DNA of 64,000 nucleotides from Paenibacillus beijingensis (lineage in GTDB: Bacteria; Bacillota; Bacilli; Paenibacillales; Paenibacillaceae). The DNA lies in the NCBI RefSeq assembly GCF_000961095.1, contig NZ_CP011058.1:1517001-1581000 (forward strand), given 5' to 3'. The notes beneath the pieces were generated by a model. It saw only the letters and a list, made by a program, of their open reading frames with translations. It was not told where the DNA came from and ran no database searches. How positions within the stretch are numbered: the first letter of the stretch is position 1; each line of letters begins with the position of its first letter. Positions 8,599 to 16,659 of this stretch are shown here, in pieces. The position numbers were made by a program, and so were the translations under genes.

Positions 8599-8740
8599 GA
8601 TGGCTGAGCTCCTCATCTTCATTTTGATGGTCTGATGTCCACTACATTTATCGGAAGCTCTTTTCAGGAAATACAGTGGATAATTTCTCCAATGAAGTTG
8701 CAGGCAGACGGGTGAAAGAATAAAACCGGCGCAACGAAAA

Positions 8741-8778
8741 GACGGCCGCTATTCCCATAATTAGGAATAGCGGCCGTC
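8741..8778 (-). terminator. terminator after the Lrp-family gene
   Basis: A perfect 15-bp stem GACGGCCGCTATTCC/GGAATAGCGGCCGTC with an 8-nt loop is followed on the minus strand by TTTT. It separates the regulator gene from the receptor gene downstream. Confidence 0.85.
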
Positions 8779-8790
8779 TTTGGGTCATCG

Positions 8791-9222
8791 TTACTTCACC
8801 CGCCCGATCGAGAGACTCAGCTTGTAATTGCCGAACTGCGTCAATTCATCGAGAAACGCGTTCAACTCTTCCTGCGAGCGGACGCGCACCCGCATCCAGT
8901 AGCAGCCTTCGCCGCTGACGCGGAGCGTTTCGGCGACCTGCTCCCGCTGCCGGACGAAGGAATGAAACGATGCATGAGCCCCTCCGGATTTCATAAACAC
9001 GGTAATGAGAGCATCGACGGCAAGCCCGAGTTTATCCGGGTTCCATCGCACCGTGTAGCCTTCGATGACGCCCGCGTCCTGCAGCTTGCGGACCCGCGCG
9101 CCAACCGCCTGACCGGTCATATGGACAAGTTCCCCGATTTGTTTGTGCGACAAGGACGCATCCTCCAGCAAATGCTGCAAAATGCGGAGGTCGACCTCAT
9201 CCAGCAGCCCGTTGCTCATCAT
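8791..9222 (-). CDS. Lrp/AsnC-family transcriptional regulator
   Basis: The protein is 143 residues with the usual two domains. An AsnC-type winged helix-turn-helix occupies about residues 5-60 (LDEVDLRILQHLLEDASLSH, then GQAVGARVRKLQDAGVIEGY), and a RAM (ligand-binding, oligomerising) domain about residues 68-140. Such proteins usually sense an amino acid. It is divergent from the metallo-beta-lactamase-fold gene at 9343 with a 120-nt shared upstream region, so control of that gene and of itself is plausible. A GAAAGGAA site precedes the ATG. Confidence 0.9.
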   Translation of the reverse strand: MMSNGLLDEVDLRILQHLLEDASLSHKQIGELVHMTGQAVGARVRKLQDAGVIEGYTVRWNPDKLGLAVDALITVFMKSGGAHASFHSFVRQREQVAETLRVSGEGCYWMRVRVRSQEELNAFLDELTQFGNYKLSLSIGRVK

Positions 9223-9342
9223 TTAGAAGATTCCTTTCAGCGTGAAAGTGAAAGCGGTCATTTCGTTTCACCGGCCGGTTTATCGTCCGAACGGACCGTT
9301 CTATAATTTTAGCAGAATCGTAACCTTAAAGATAAGAGGTGC

Positions 9343-10104
9343 ATGAACATGAAGCTCCAACTGATCCGGCACGCCACGCTGCGGCTCGACTACAGAGGCG
9401 TTTGCTTCCTCATTGATCCGATGCTCAGCGATGCGGGCGTAAATCCGCCGATTCCAGGCTCGACCAACGACAGGCGCAATCCGCTCGTTCCGCTGCCGGA
9501 AGGCGAGCGGGACTGGCTTCATCCCGATGCGGTGCTCGTTACGCACCTGCATCCCGATCATTGGGACGAAGCGGCCGCGAAGGCGTTGCCGAAATCTTTG
9601 GCCGTATTATGCCAGCCCGGCGATGAGGAAGCTCTCCGCTCCTTCGGATTTGCATCCGTCGCGCCGATCGAACGCGAGACGACTTGGCGAGGCGTGACCA
9701 TCGCCCGTACGGAAGGCCGCCACGGCACCGGAGAAATCGGCGCGAGGATGGGCCGCGTGTCCGGTTTTGTGCTGCGGGCGGACGGTGAGCCGACGCTGTA
9801 CATCGCCGGCGACACGATTTGGTGCCAAGAGGTGCAGCAGGCGCTTGACGAGCACCGTCCCGCACTGACGGTTGCCAATGCAGGCGGCGCCAGGTTTGCA
9901 GCGGGCGATCCGATCACGATGGATGCCGACGGCGTCGTCGCGCTCTGCCGCTACGCGCCTTACACGAAGGCGGTAGCCGTGCATATGGATGCCATTAATC
10001 ATTGCCTCGTTACGAGAGCCGATTTGCGGGAGCGGCTGGCGGCCGAAGGACTGCTCGGGAGCGTGTCCGTTCCTGGGGATGGACAGTGGGTAACATTGAT
10101 GTAG
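9343..10104 (+). CDS. MBL-fold metal-dependent hydrolase
   Basis: The protein is 253 residues of the metallo-beta-lactamase superfamily, closest in layout to UlaG-like and UPF0173-type hydrolases. THLHPDHWD at about residues 67-75 is the H-x-H-x-D-H metal site. IAGDTIW supplies the bridging aspartate, and AVHMDAINH near residue 212 supplies the last histidine. The reaction is unknown. ATG at 9349 (MKLQL) is an alternative start. It is divergent from an Lrp-type regulator, which may control it. Confidence 0.88.
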   Translation: MNMKLQLIRHATLRLDYRGVCFLIDPMLSDAGVNPPIPGSTNDRRNPLVPLPEGERDWLHPDAVLVTHLHPDHWDEAAAKALPKSLAVLCQPGDEEALRSFGFASVAPIERETTWRGVTIARTEGRHGTGEIGARMGRVSGFVLRADGEPTLYIAGDTIWCQEVQQALDEHRPALTVANAGGARFAAGDPITMDADGVVALCRYAPYTKAVAVHMDAINHCLVTRADLRERLAAEGLLGSVSVPGDGQWVTLM

Positions 10105-10237
10105 GATAGGATGTATAACGATACAGGATGGTACTTTTAGCATTGGCGGCTCAATGTTGCGCGCGGATTGTTCATTTCACTTCGATGGCAAAAATTACTG
10201 ACGTGTCGCCCTCCGAGTACCTGCCGTCCGCTGTAGT

Positions 10238-10678
10238 CTAAAAAGCTGAAATCCCGTAGTAATACAAGCCGCGCTCTTTAGGAGCGTCAAAATGTCCATC
10301 CTTCAAAGGAACGTCGATCGCATTATCCTCCAAAAACCGCTGAACATACATTTTGGACGGCGCAGGCTTGTAGGCGAACGAAATTTTGATGTCGGCTCCG
10401 GCATTCACAAGGGTCGGGGCTAACATTTTCTTTTTCAGCAACGTCGATCCTCCTACATAATCCGCACATCCTAATTTCCCCCAACAATAACTGCTTTGAA
10501 CGACCGGAACTTCCGTTTCGTCTGAAATCACCTTTGGAAGCGGCGGTGATTGTTCAGAGTACCCTCCCAAGACTGCAGATGTTTCGAAGTCCCCTCCCAA
10601 GGTTGCTGGTTTTTCGGAGCACCCACCCAATACAGCTATGAACGCGATACAAATCATTGCAATTATTTTCTTGTTCAT
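10238..10678 (-). CDS. small putative lipoprotein of unknown function
   Basis: The protein is 146 residues. A type II signal peptide is visible: MNKK, a hydrophobic stretch (IIAMICIAFIAVL) and the lipobox LGGC, so it should be anchored outside the membrane. The mature part has no domain I recognise. It holds a near-duplicate ETSAVLGGYSEQSP of its own N-terminal LGGCSEKPAT segment and two further cysteines (SYCWGKLGCAD). The ATG at 10678 follows a GGGGTGG site by 10 nt; an ATG at 10687 is the alternative. The gap 10679-10911 shows no gene. Confidence 0.7.
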   Translation of the reverse strand: MNKKIIAMICIAFIAVLGGCSEKPATLGGDFETSAVLGGYSEQSPPLPKVISDETEVPVVQSSYCWGKLGCADYVGGSTLLKKKMLAPTLVNAGADIKISFAYKPAPSKMYVQRFLEDNAIDVPLKDGHFDAPKERGLYYYGISAF

Positions 10679-10911
10679 CAACATCATTCCACCCCTATAA
10701 GATGGAACGTAAGCGAGACCGAATTGTTGCATGAAAAGCAATTTTCTTTGGTAAAAGGAGTTTTTACGGGTTGTTTAAGGTCCGGCGAGCATACCAGCAT
10801 AAAGCCGAAAAAGCCCAGACAATACGGAAATACTCCGTTTGTCTGGACTTGTTCATGAACTTCCTTTCCTGCTGCGAAGGCCGAGTCGCTCGAAGCCGAT
10901 ACAGCTGCAGA

Positions 10912-12312
10912 TCAGCCTTCGCTGCCGAGCATCAAGTATCGCAGCACGATCAGCACGGCCAATATCCACATGAGAGGATGCACCTTATAACGCTTGCCGT
11001 CCTTGCCGCGGCCGGCCGCGTTGGCGATAGCCGCCAGCAGCACGTACGTGACGATGCCGAACGAGACGCCGTTGGCGATATTGTACGTGAACGGCATCAG
11101 CACAATCGTCAGGAACGACGGAACCGCGTATACCATATCGCTAAAATCGATCTCTTTCACCGACTGCAGCATCAACAGCCCGACGATGATGAGCGCGGCC
11201 GAAGTGGCCGAGCCCGGAACGAGCGCGATAAGCGGCGAAAGAAACAGCGACAGGAGGAAGCAGATGCCGGTCGTCACCGCCGTCAGTCCGGTCCGTCCGC
11301 CCTGGGCGACGCCCGCGGCGCTTTCCACGAACGAAGTGACGGTGCTTGTCCCAAGCATCGCTCCGCCGCTTACGCCGACCGCGTCGACAAGCATCGCTTT
11401 GCCGACCCGTTTGCGACCGGTAGCCGGATCCTTCATCAGCCCGGCGCGGTTCGCCGTACCGACCAGCGTCCCGAACGTGTCGAACAACTCCACAAACGTA
11501 AACGTCGCGATAACCGATACCAGCCCGACTTCCATCACGCCATTGAAATCAAAGTCCCAGAAGTTCAGCTTGCCGAAATCCGGTACCCACGTTTTGCCGG
11601 CAAGCGTCTCGCCGACGTTCACGTTGCCGCTCGCAATCGCGATTACCGTCGTCGCCAGAATGCCCCACAAAATCGCTCCCGGCACACGCAGCACCATCAT
11701 GACCGCAATCAGCAAAATCCCGATAATCGTCAAGTAGACGGACGGTTCGTTCAGATCGCCCATATGAACGACCGTTTCGAAGCTGAGCAGGTTCGTGAAG
11801 GTGCCTTTCGGCACGTCATTTACCGTTTCCGCCGCAATCGTCATCAGTCCGCTGTTCTTCAGGCCGATAATCGTAATGAACAAGCCGATCCCGACCGTAA
11901 TCGCATGCTTGATGCTGTCCGGTACGGCCGTAATGAGCATCTGCCGGATCTGCGTCAGCGTCAGGATCAGAAATACGATTCCGGAAATGAACACCGCCGT
12001 CAGCGCCATCGCCGGCGTAATCGGCGTCCCCGTCGCCTTGGAAGCGAGCACAGTGGCTGCAAAATAAGCGTTCAGCCCCATGCCGGGCGCCAGCGCCACC
12101 GGAAAGTTGACGAACAGCCCCATTGCAATCGTAAAAATGCCGCCGGCCAGCGCGGTTGCCAGAAATACCGACGTCCAGTCCATTCCTGCCCCGACAAGAA
12201 TGCCCGGGTTAACCGCGAGAATGTATGCCATCGTCATAAATGTCGTCAGCCCTGCCAAAATTTCAGTTCTCACGTTCGTTCCGTTTTCTTTCAGCCGAAA
12301 GAAACGATTCAT
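10912..12312 (-). CDS. NCS2-family purine permease (PbuG/AzgA type)
   Basis: This is an integral membrane importer, 466 residues with about 12-14 hydrophobic segments, of the guanine/hypoxanthine/adenine branch of NCS2. Family motifs include LTTFMTMAYILAVNP near residue 22, ALAPGMGLNAYF near residue 73, and GTSTVTSFVESAAGVAQGG near residue 318. A guanine-type riboswitch with a terminator lies in the leader, so expression should fall when guanine or hypoxanthine is available. This supports hypoxanthine/guanine as substrate. A GGGAGG site lies 10 nt before the ATG. Exact specificity cannot be read from the sequence. Confidence 0.93.
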   Translation of the reverse strand: MNRFFRLKENGTNVRTEILAGLTTFMTMAYILAVNPGILVGAGMDWTSVFLATALAGGIFTIAMGLFVNFPVALAPGMGLNAYFAATVLASKATGTPITPAMALTAVFISGIVFLILTLTQIRQMLITAVPDSIKHAITVGIGLFITIIGLKNSGLMTIAAETVNDVPKGTFTNLLSFETVVHMGDLNEPSVYLTIIGILLIAVMMVLRVPGAILWGILATTVIAIASGNVNVGETLAGKTWVPDFGKLNFWDFDFNGVMEVGLVSVIATFTFVELFDTFGTLVGTANRAGLMKDPATGRKRVGKAMLVDAVGVSGGAMLGTSTVTSFVESAAGVAQGGRTGLTAVTTGICFLLSLFLSPLIALVPGSATSAALIIVGLLMLQSVKEIDFSDMVYAVPSFLTIVLMPFTYNIANGVSFGIVTYVLLAAIANAAGRGKDGKRYKVHPLMWILAVLIVLRYLMLGSEG

Positions 12313-12344
12313 GCTTGATCAACCTCCCAAAAATGTGGTAGGAA

Positions 12345-12395
12345 CAAAACAAAACCTTGGAACATCCGCATGATGGGCGCATGATTTCCAAGGTT
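12345..12395 (-). terminator. riboswitch-controlled terminator before the purine permease
   Basis: On the minus strand AACCTTGGAA (12395-12386) pairs with TTCCAAGGTT (12362-12353) and is followed by TTGTTTTG. It lies between the aptamer and the permease RBS, as expected for a transcriptional OFF switch. Confidence 0.8.
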
Positions 12396-12445
12396 CCCGC
12401 AAACAGGACAAACGATTCCTGATTACGCGTTTGTTGTTTTTCCTC

Positions 12446-12515
12446 TCCTCGTAGGCGGATCATTTACGGTGATCTCGTAGAAACTCCCGGACCGATTCCC
12501 GGGATTATACCAAAA
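12446..12515 (-). promoter_or_regulatory. purine riboswitch aptamer (guanine type) before the permease gene
   Basis: The minus-strand sequence has the P2 stem CCCGG/CCGGG, the junction AGTTTCTACG, the P3 stem GATCA/TGATC enclosing CCGTAAA, and the closing junction CCTACGAGG. The base at position 74 is C, so guanine/hypoxanthine is the expected ligand. Two features are less usual: the J3/1 residue before it is C where A is common (GCCTACG instead of GACTACG), and P1 has one mismatch. Confidence 0.82.
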
Positions 12516-12548
12516 GAGAAATTCATTGTTCCATTGTTGTCCGCAACT

Positions 12549-12577
12549 AGTATTTATAATAAATCGACATTTGTCAA
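12549..12577 (-). promoter_or_regulatory. promoter of the purine permease transcript
   Basis: TTGACA (12577-12572) and AATACT (12554-12549) on the minus strand are separated by 17 nt, just upstream of the aptamer. Confidence 0.65.
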
Positions 12578-12593
12578 TAAGAAGAGGCAAAAA

Positions 12594-13400
12594 TTAATTG
12601 CTTTTGAAAAAAGATGCATACGGCGAAGCGGATGGTATCGTGTCCGCAATACGCTGCAGACAAAGCGTAAATTCGTCCTGCACCCGCCTGCCCGCCCAGT
12701 CCGCGGGAAGCAGCGCTGCAGGCAGCATCGGGTCTTCCAGGTTCAGCTCGCTGATCGCCTCGCCCAGTTCCAAATAAAGGGTGAACAGACCGAGCGGGTC
12801 GCTCTCATTCGGCGCGGCAGCGAGCGCCTTTTCCAATCTCGGCTGAAAATCCGTCTCGTACCATATCATCTTCCCGCGATAGTTTGACTCTAACTTGTCC
12901 AGCCTCCAGATGTCCGCCGCTTCCTGCGGCCCCAAGTCCTTCTCCGGCATCCGCCCGGAAAAGACCGTGACAAAAGATTCGAGCCCATGCCGCCGGATGC
13001 ATTCGCGCACCTCTTCCCGGTACGGCCATGGGGAGAGATAGACGCTGCTGTACAGCAACCCGAAGCCGATTTGCAGCAGATCCGCACGGAACCGGTCGCG
13101 CTGCTTGCGCAGCGCTTCCGGAATTTCGGCCATGACCAATTCCCAGGTGCCGTCCCACGCTTCCCGGTACCGCTGCGGCTTCAAGTTGATCGACCGGATA
13201 AACCTCCTTCCCGCTTCGGTGATCAGGTAGGCCGACCGCGACGGCGAATCGGCGTATCCTTCCTTTTTCAGCCGGGACAGCGCATTGCGGATATAAGGAG
13301 CGGTGTAGTTGCGGCGCTCATAAATCGATATGATCTGCTGGGTTTCCATCCGGTCCGCCCGTGAAAGCAGAAACAGAATTTGCTTATCGATCGATAACAA
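12594..13400 (-). CDS. PaaX-like transcriptional regulator
   Basis: The protein is 268 residues. An N-terminal winged helix (about residues 1-70, with YIRNALSRLKKEGYADS) is followed by the PaaX core WELVMAEIPEALRKQRDRF and LLYSSVYLSPWPY and the PaaX C-terminal end (DPMLPAALLPADWAGRR). PaaX in E. coli represses phenylacetate genes and senses phenylacetyl-CoA. No such genes are here, so the target may be the divergent secreted protein at 13564. The start is a TTG at 13400, 10 nt after an AAGG site. The intergenic region holds several palindromes. Confidence 0.82.
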   Translation of the reverse strand: MLSIDKQILFLLSRADRMETQQIISIYERRNYTAPYIRNALSRLKKEGYADSPSRSAYLITEAGRRFIRSINLKPQRYREAWDGTWELVMAEIPEALRKQRDRFRADLLQIGFGLLYSSVYLSPWPYREEVRECIRRHGLESFVTVFSGRMPEKDLGPQEAADIWRLDKLESNYRGKMIWYETDFQPRLEKALAAAPNESDPLGLFTLYLELGEAISELNLEDPMLPAALLPADWAGRRVQDEFTLCLQRIADTIPSASPYASFFKSN

Positions 13401-13415
13401 GTCATCACATCCTTA

Positions 13416-13444
13416 TTGACAAAGAGAGTGGGGAGGTTTATAAC
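13416..13444 (+). promoter_or_regulatory. promoter of the stalk-PEBP gene
   Basis: TTGACA (13416-13421) and TATAAC (13439-13444) are separated by 17 nt, leaving a leader of about 115 nt before the ATG at 13564. The -35 lies over the start region of the divergent PaaX-like gene. Confidence 0.65.
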
Positions 13445-13498
13445 ATAAATACCAACGTTGGTGTGAAAAATTGTTATAAAAGAGTTGAGTGCCAACTC
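13438..13498. promoter_or_regulatory. cluster of palindromes, candidate operators
   Basis: Three nested or adjacent inverted repeats occur here. TTATAACA (13438-13445) pairs with TGTTATAA (13472-13479). The perfect 12-bp palindrome ACCAACGTTGGT sits between them (13451-13462). GAGTTG-AGTGC-CAACTC lies at 13482-13498. Their position at and just after the promoter, between a regulator and a divergent gene, suggests operator sites. Confidence 0.55.
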
Positions 13499-13563
13499 TA
13501 GTATTGTATCGTATCGTCAGCAAAAACAAAAACCGGAAGACGCATTTTCAGGAGGAGAAAAGG

Positions 13564-14517
13564 ATGTCATTGAATTGGAAAAAATATGTATGTACACTTG
13601 CAGCCGGGGCAGCGCTTATATGGGGAAGCTCCGTTCCGAATGTTACGGCAGCGGCGAACCGGGATGTAGGCGCGAACGTCAGCAGCTACCTGCAGTGGAA
13701 TACGGCGGTACATATCGAATTGGATTCCGCTCCGCTGGCGGAAGAGGGCATAATGGAAAATACGCAAATTTTGGTGCCGCTGCGGGCGGTGTTTGAAGCG
13801 GCCGGAGCGAAGGTAAGCTGGAACGCGGGCTCTAACACCGTTACGGCCGAAGGAAAAGGATACAAGCTTACGCAAGCGAAAGGGTCGCGATCCGTATTCG
13901 TAAACGGCATCTCTTATGAACTCGATCATGAAGCCGTCGTATCCGGCGGCAATTTGATGGTGTCCGAACGTGCGGTGCCGCTGGCGCTGAATGCCGCTCT
14001 CTATTGGAACTCCGCCGCGCGGACACTGTCGATCGTTTCCCCCGCTGACAAAAGCGGCGGATTGCAGATCGAGAGCCCGGCCTTTGCGAAGTTCGGTACC
14101 ATACCCGCCAAATATGCGCACCAAGGCGGCAGCGGACGCGACATCAGCCCGCCGGTAAGCTGGTCCAATGCGCCGGAAGGCACAAAATCGTTCGCGGTCG
14201 TCATGTACGATATTCATCCGATCGCCGACAATTACATTCATTGGAGCGTGCTGAATGTGCCGGGAGCCGTTCGCGAGCTTTCCGAAGACGCGGCCGCCGC
14301 GCTCCCGGCCGGGCAGCAGCCGAACGCTTATTTCGGCATGGGGCCGCCGCCGTTCTCCGGCGATCACCTGTACCGGCTGGCCGTCTATGCCCTGGATACC
14401 GAGCTTTTGGAATTGAAGGACAAGGTGGTCTTTTTCGATGAGCTGGAGCCGCTGCTGCAAGCGCACGAGCTCGGACATGCGGAATGGGACGGATTTTTTA
14501 GGAATACGGTAAATTAA
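13564..14517 (+). CDS. secreted protein: copper-amine-oxidase-like stalk domain fused to a PEBP (YbhB/YbcL) domain
   Basis: The protein is 317 residues. A signal peptide is visible (NWKKYVCTLAAGAALIWG, cleavage probably after VTAAA). Residues about 45-155 form a stalk domain of the copper-amine-oxidase N-terminal type (ILVPLRAVFEAAGAKVSWN; VPLALNAALYWNSAARTLSI). Residues about 165-317 are a phosphatidylethanolamine-binding/Raf-kinase-inhibitor-like domain (PPVSWSNAPEGTKSFAVVMYD; HWSVLNVPG; YFGMGPPPFSGDHLYRLAVY). An AGGAGGAG site precedes the ATG. The role outside the cell is unknown; the fusion is unusual. It is divergent from the PaaX-like regulator. Confidence 0.88.
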   Translation: MSLNWKKYVCTLAAGAALIWGSSVPNVTAAANRDVGANVSSYLQWNTAVHIELDSAPLAEEGIMENTQILVPLRAVFEAAGAKVSWNAGSNTVTAEGKGYKLTQAKGSRSVFVNGISYELDHEAVVSGGNLMVSERAVPLALNAALYWNSAARTLSIVSPADKSGGLQIESPAFAKFGTIPAKYAHQGGSGRDISPPVSWSNAPEGTKSFAVVMYDIHPIADNYIHWSVLNVPGAVRELSEDAAAALPAGQQPNAYFGMGPPPFSGDHLYRLAVYALDTELLELKDKVVFFDELEPLLQAHELGHAEWDGFFRNTVN

Positions 14518-14621
14518 GGCGGTGAGAAGTTCGCCGCTCTCGACGAAACCAACCAATTTGAAAAGGGAAAAAGCCGTCTGAGAATGGACAGAAGCTGCGC
14601 GCCAAAATCAGATGACGGCGG

Positions 14622-14674
14622 CTTTGAACGGCAGTGTTGGCGGGGTGATCTCATTGCTGCACTGCCGTTCAAAG
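14622..14674. repeat. 15-bp perfect inverted repeat with 23-nt loop
   Basis: CTTTGAACGGCAGTG (14622-14636) and CACTGCCGTTCAAAG (14660-14674) pair perfectly. There is no T-run on either side, so a simple terminator is unlikely. It lies in a 400-nt gap downstream of the secreted PEBP protein. The rest of the gap shows only the guaA terminator. Confidence 0.7.
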
Positions 14675-14843
14675 CGCTTTATACACGAGGTGCAATTGGA
14701 AATCTAATGACGCGGACGGAGCGTATGTAACAGCTCTCGCTAAGTGCGTCATAACGAATAGAGAAAAATGGACTAATAAAGATGCCGTGAACACGGCCCG
14801 ATGTAAATGGCGAGCCTTTTCCGCCACGAAATCTGAATACCGA

Positions 14844-14888
14844 AAAAAGCAGTACCGCGCGGAATGTCCCGCATCGGTACTGCTTTTT
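14844..14888 (-). terminator. terminator after guaA
   Basis: AAAAAGCAGTACCG (14844-14857) pairs with CGGTACTGCTTTTT (14875-14888) across a 17-nt loop. T-runs are present on both strands, so it can serve guaA and the opposite direction. Confidence 0.85.
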
Positions 14889-14918
14889 ATAGCTTAATGC
14901 AAGTAAAGAAATTAACGC

Positions 14919-16457
14919 TTACTCCCACTCGATCGTTGCCGGCGGCTTCGAGGTCACGTCGTAGACGATCCGGTTGACGTTATCGACTTCGTTGACGATG
15001 CGCACGGAGATTTTCTCCAGCACATCCCAAGGAATGCGCGCCCAGTCCGCGGTCATACCGTCGATCGAAGTTACGGCGCGGATGCCGACCGTATAAGAGT
15101 ACGTACGGGCATCGCCCATTACGCCGACGCTTTTCATATTCGGCAGCGCCGTGAAATACTGCCAAATTTCGCGGTCGAGACCGGCTTTGGCGATTTCTTC
15201 GCGCAGGATGGCGTCGGATTCGCGCACGATCGTCAGCTTCTCCTCCGTCACTTCGCCCAGTACGCGGATGGCCAGACCCGGACCCGGGAACGGCTGGCGC
15301 CATACGATTTCGTCCGGCAGGCCGCACTCCGTGCCGACTTTGCGCACCTCGTCCTTGAACAGCGCTTTCAGCGGCTCAACGAGCTTGAAGGTGATGTCTT
15401 CCGGCAGACCGCCCACGTTGTGGTGGGATTTGATCGTTTGCGCCGTTGCCGTACCGCTTTCGACGATATCGGTGTAAAGCGTGCCCTGCGCCAAAAATTC
15501 GAAGTCGTCGAACTTCGCCGACTCCTCCTGGAACACGTAGATGAACTCGTTGCCGATAATTTTCCGCTTTTTCTCCGGATCGTCTACGCCCGCCAGCTTG
15601 CCGAGGAAACGGTCGCGCGCATCGATTTTGACCACTTTCATATCGAATTTGCCGACGAACGTCTCCATGACGCTTTCCGCTTCGCCTTTGCGCAGCAGGC
15701 CGTGGTCGATAAACATACACGTCAGCCGGTCGCCGATCGCTTTATGGATCAGCATGGCGACAACGGACGAATCGACGCCGCCGGACAGCGCGCACAGCAC
15801 TTTGCCGTCGCCGACCTGCTCGCGGATGTCGCGGATGGTGTCCTCGATGAACGTTTCCATGCTCCAGGTGCCTTCGCACTTGCAAATATTAAAGAGGAAG
15901 TTGCGGATCATTTCGTTGCCGTACACGGAGTGGCGCACTTCCGGATGGAACTGCACCGCGTAGAAATTGCGCTCCGGATGGCTCATCGCCGCGATCGGCG
16001 CATGCTCCGTGCTTGCTTCGACGCGGAAGCCGGCCGGCGGCTCGACGACCAGGTCGGTGTGGCTCATCCATACCGTTTGCCGCAGCTCCAGACCGTGCGC
16101 GAGCGCCGAGCCTTCGATAAAGTCGACGTCCGCCCGCCCGTACTCGCGCTTGCCCGCGCGCTGCACCTTGCCTTGAAGCTGATGGGACATCAGCTGCATG
16201 CCGTAGCAAATGCCGAGAATCGGCAGACCGAGCGCATAGATGGCCGGGTCGACCACGGGGGAATTTTCTTCATAAACGCTTGCCGGGCCTCCCGAGAACA
16301 CGATGCCTTTGGGCTGCAGTTCCCGGATCCGTTCTGCCGGCGTGTTGAAAGGCAGCAGCTCGCTGTATACGCCCAAATCGCGGATGCGGCGCGCAATCAG
16401 CTGGTTGTATTGCCCCCCGAAATCAAGGACAACGATCATTTCATTTGGTTTGTTCAC
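14919..16457 (-). CDS. guaA: GMP synthase (glutamine-hydrolysing)
   Basis: GuaA aminates XMP to GMP using glutamine and ATP. The protein is 512 residues, the normal length. The class I amidotransferase domain spans residues about 1-200 with FSGGPASVYEE, the nucleophile in GICYGMQLM, and the C-terminal AVQFHPEVRH. The ATP-pyrophosphatase domain follows with ALSGGVDSSVVA, and the C-terminal dimerisation domain ends TSKPPATIEWE. The start is a GTG at 16457, 8 nt after GAGGGAGG. It has its own promoter and terminator. I found no riboswitch in front of it, unlike the purE operon and the permease gene. Confidence 0.98.
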   Translation of the reverse strand: MNKPNEMIVVLDFGGQYNQLIARRIRDLGVYSELLPFNTPAERIRELQPKGIVFSGGPASVYEENSPVVDPAIYALGLPILGICYGMQLMSHQLQGKVQRAGKREYGRADVDFIEGSALAHGLELRQTVWMSHTDLVVEPPAGFRVEASTEHAPIAAMSHPERNFYAVQFHPEVRHSVYGNEMIRNFLFNICKCEGTWSMETFIEDTIRDIREQVGDGKVLCALSGGVDSSVVAMLIHKAIGDRLTCMFIDHGLLRKGEAESVMETFVGKFDMKVVKIDARDRFLGKLAGVDDPEKKRKIIGNEFIYVFQEESAKFDDFEFLAQGTLYTDIVESGTATAQTIKSHHNVGGLPEDITFKLVEPLKALFKDEVRKVGTECGLPDEIVWRQPFPGPGLAIRVLGEVTEEKLTIVRESDAILREEIAKAGLDREIWQYFTALPNMKSVGVMGDARTYSYTVGIRAVTSIDGMTADWARIPWDVLEKISVRIVNEVDNVNRIVYDVTSKPPATIEWE

Positions 16458-16486
16458 TTCCGAACCTCCCTCAATTGGTTGTGATC

Positions 16487-16516
16487 ATTATATATAACCG
16501 CGTTTAGGACAGTCAA
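16487..16516 (-). promoter_or_regulatory. sigma-A promoter of guaA
   Basis: TTGACT (16516-16511) and TATAAT (16492-16487) on the minus strand are separated by 18 nt. The leader is short, about 25 nt to the GTG start. Confidence 0.85.
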
Positions 16517-16659
16517 GGAGCGAACGGCCGCCTTGCGGGAGCTTGTCCGCCGTCTTTCGCCGCCCCGCTCACTCCCTTCAGAGGCCCTTCCCTGTAAAAG
16601 GAAAAAAACACGTACGGAACAACAGTCCGCTTCCCAATTTGGAGCGAAAAACGAAGAGG

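Noticed and set aside
10771..12318. 515-codon plus-strand open frame over the purine permease
   Set aside because: Antisense to a clear membrane transporter; very Arg/Gln/His-rich, no ribosome site.
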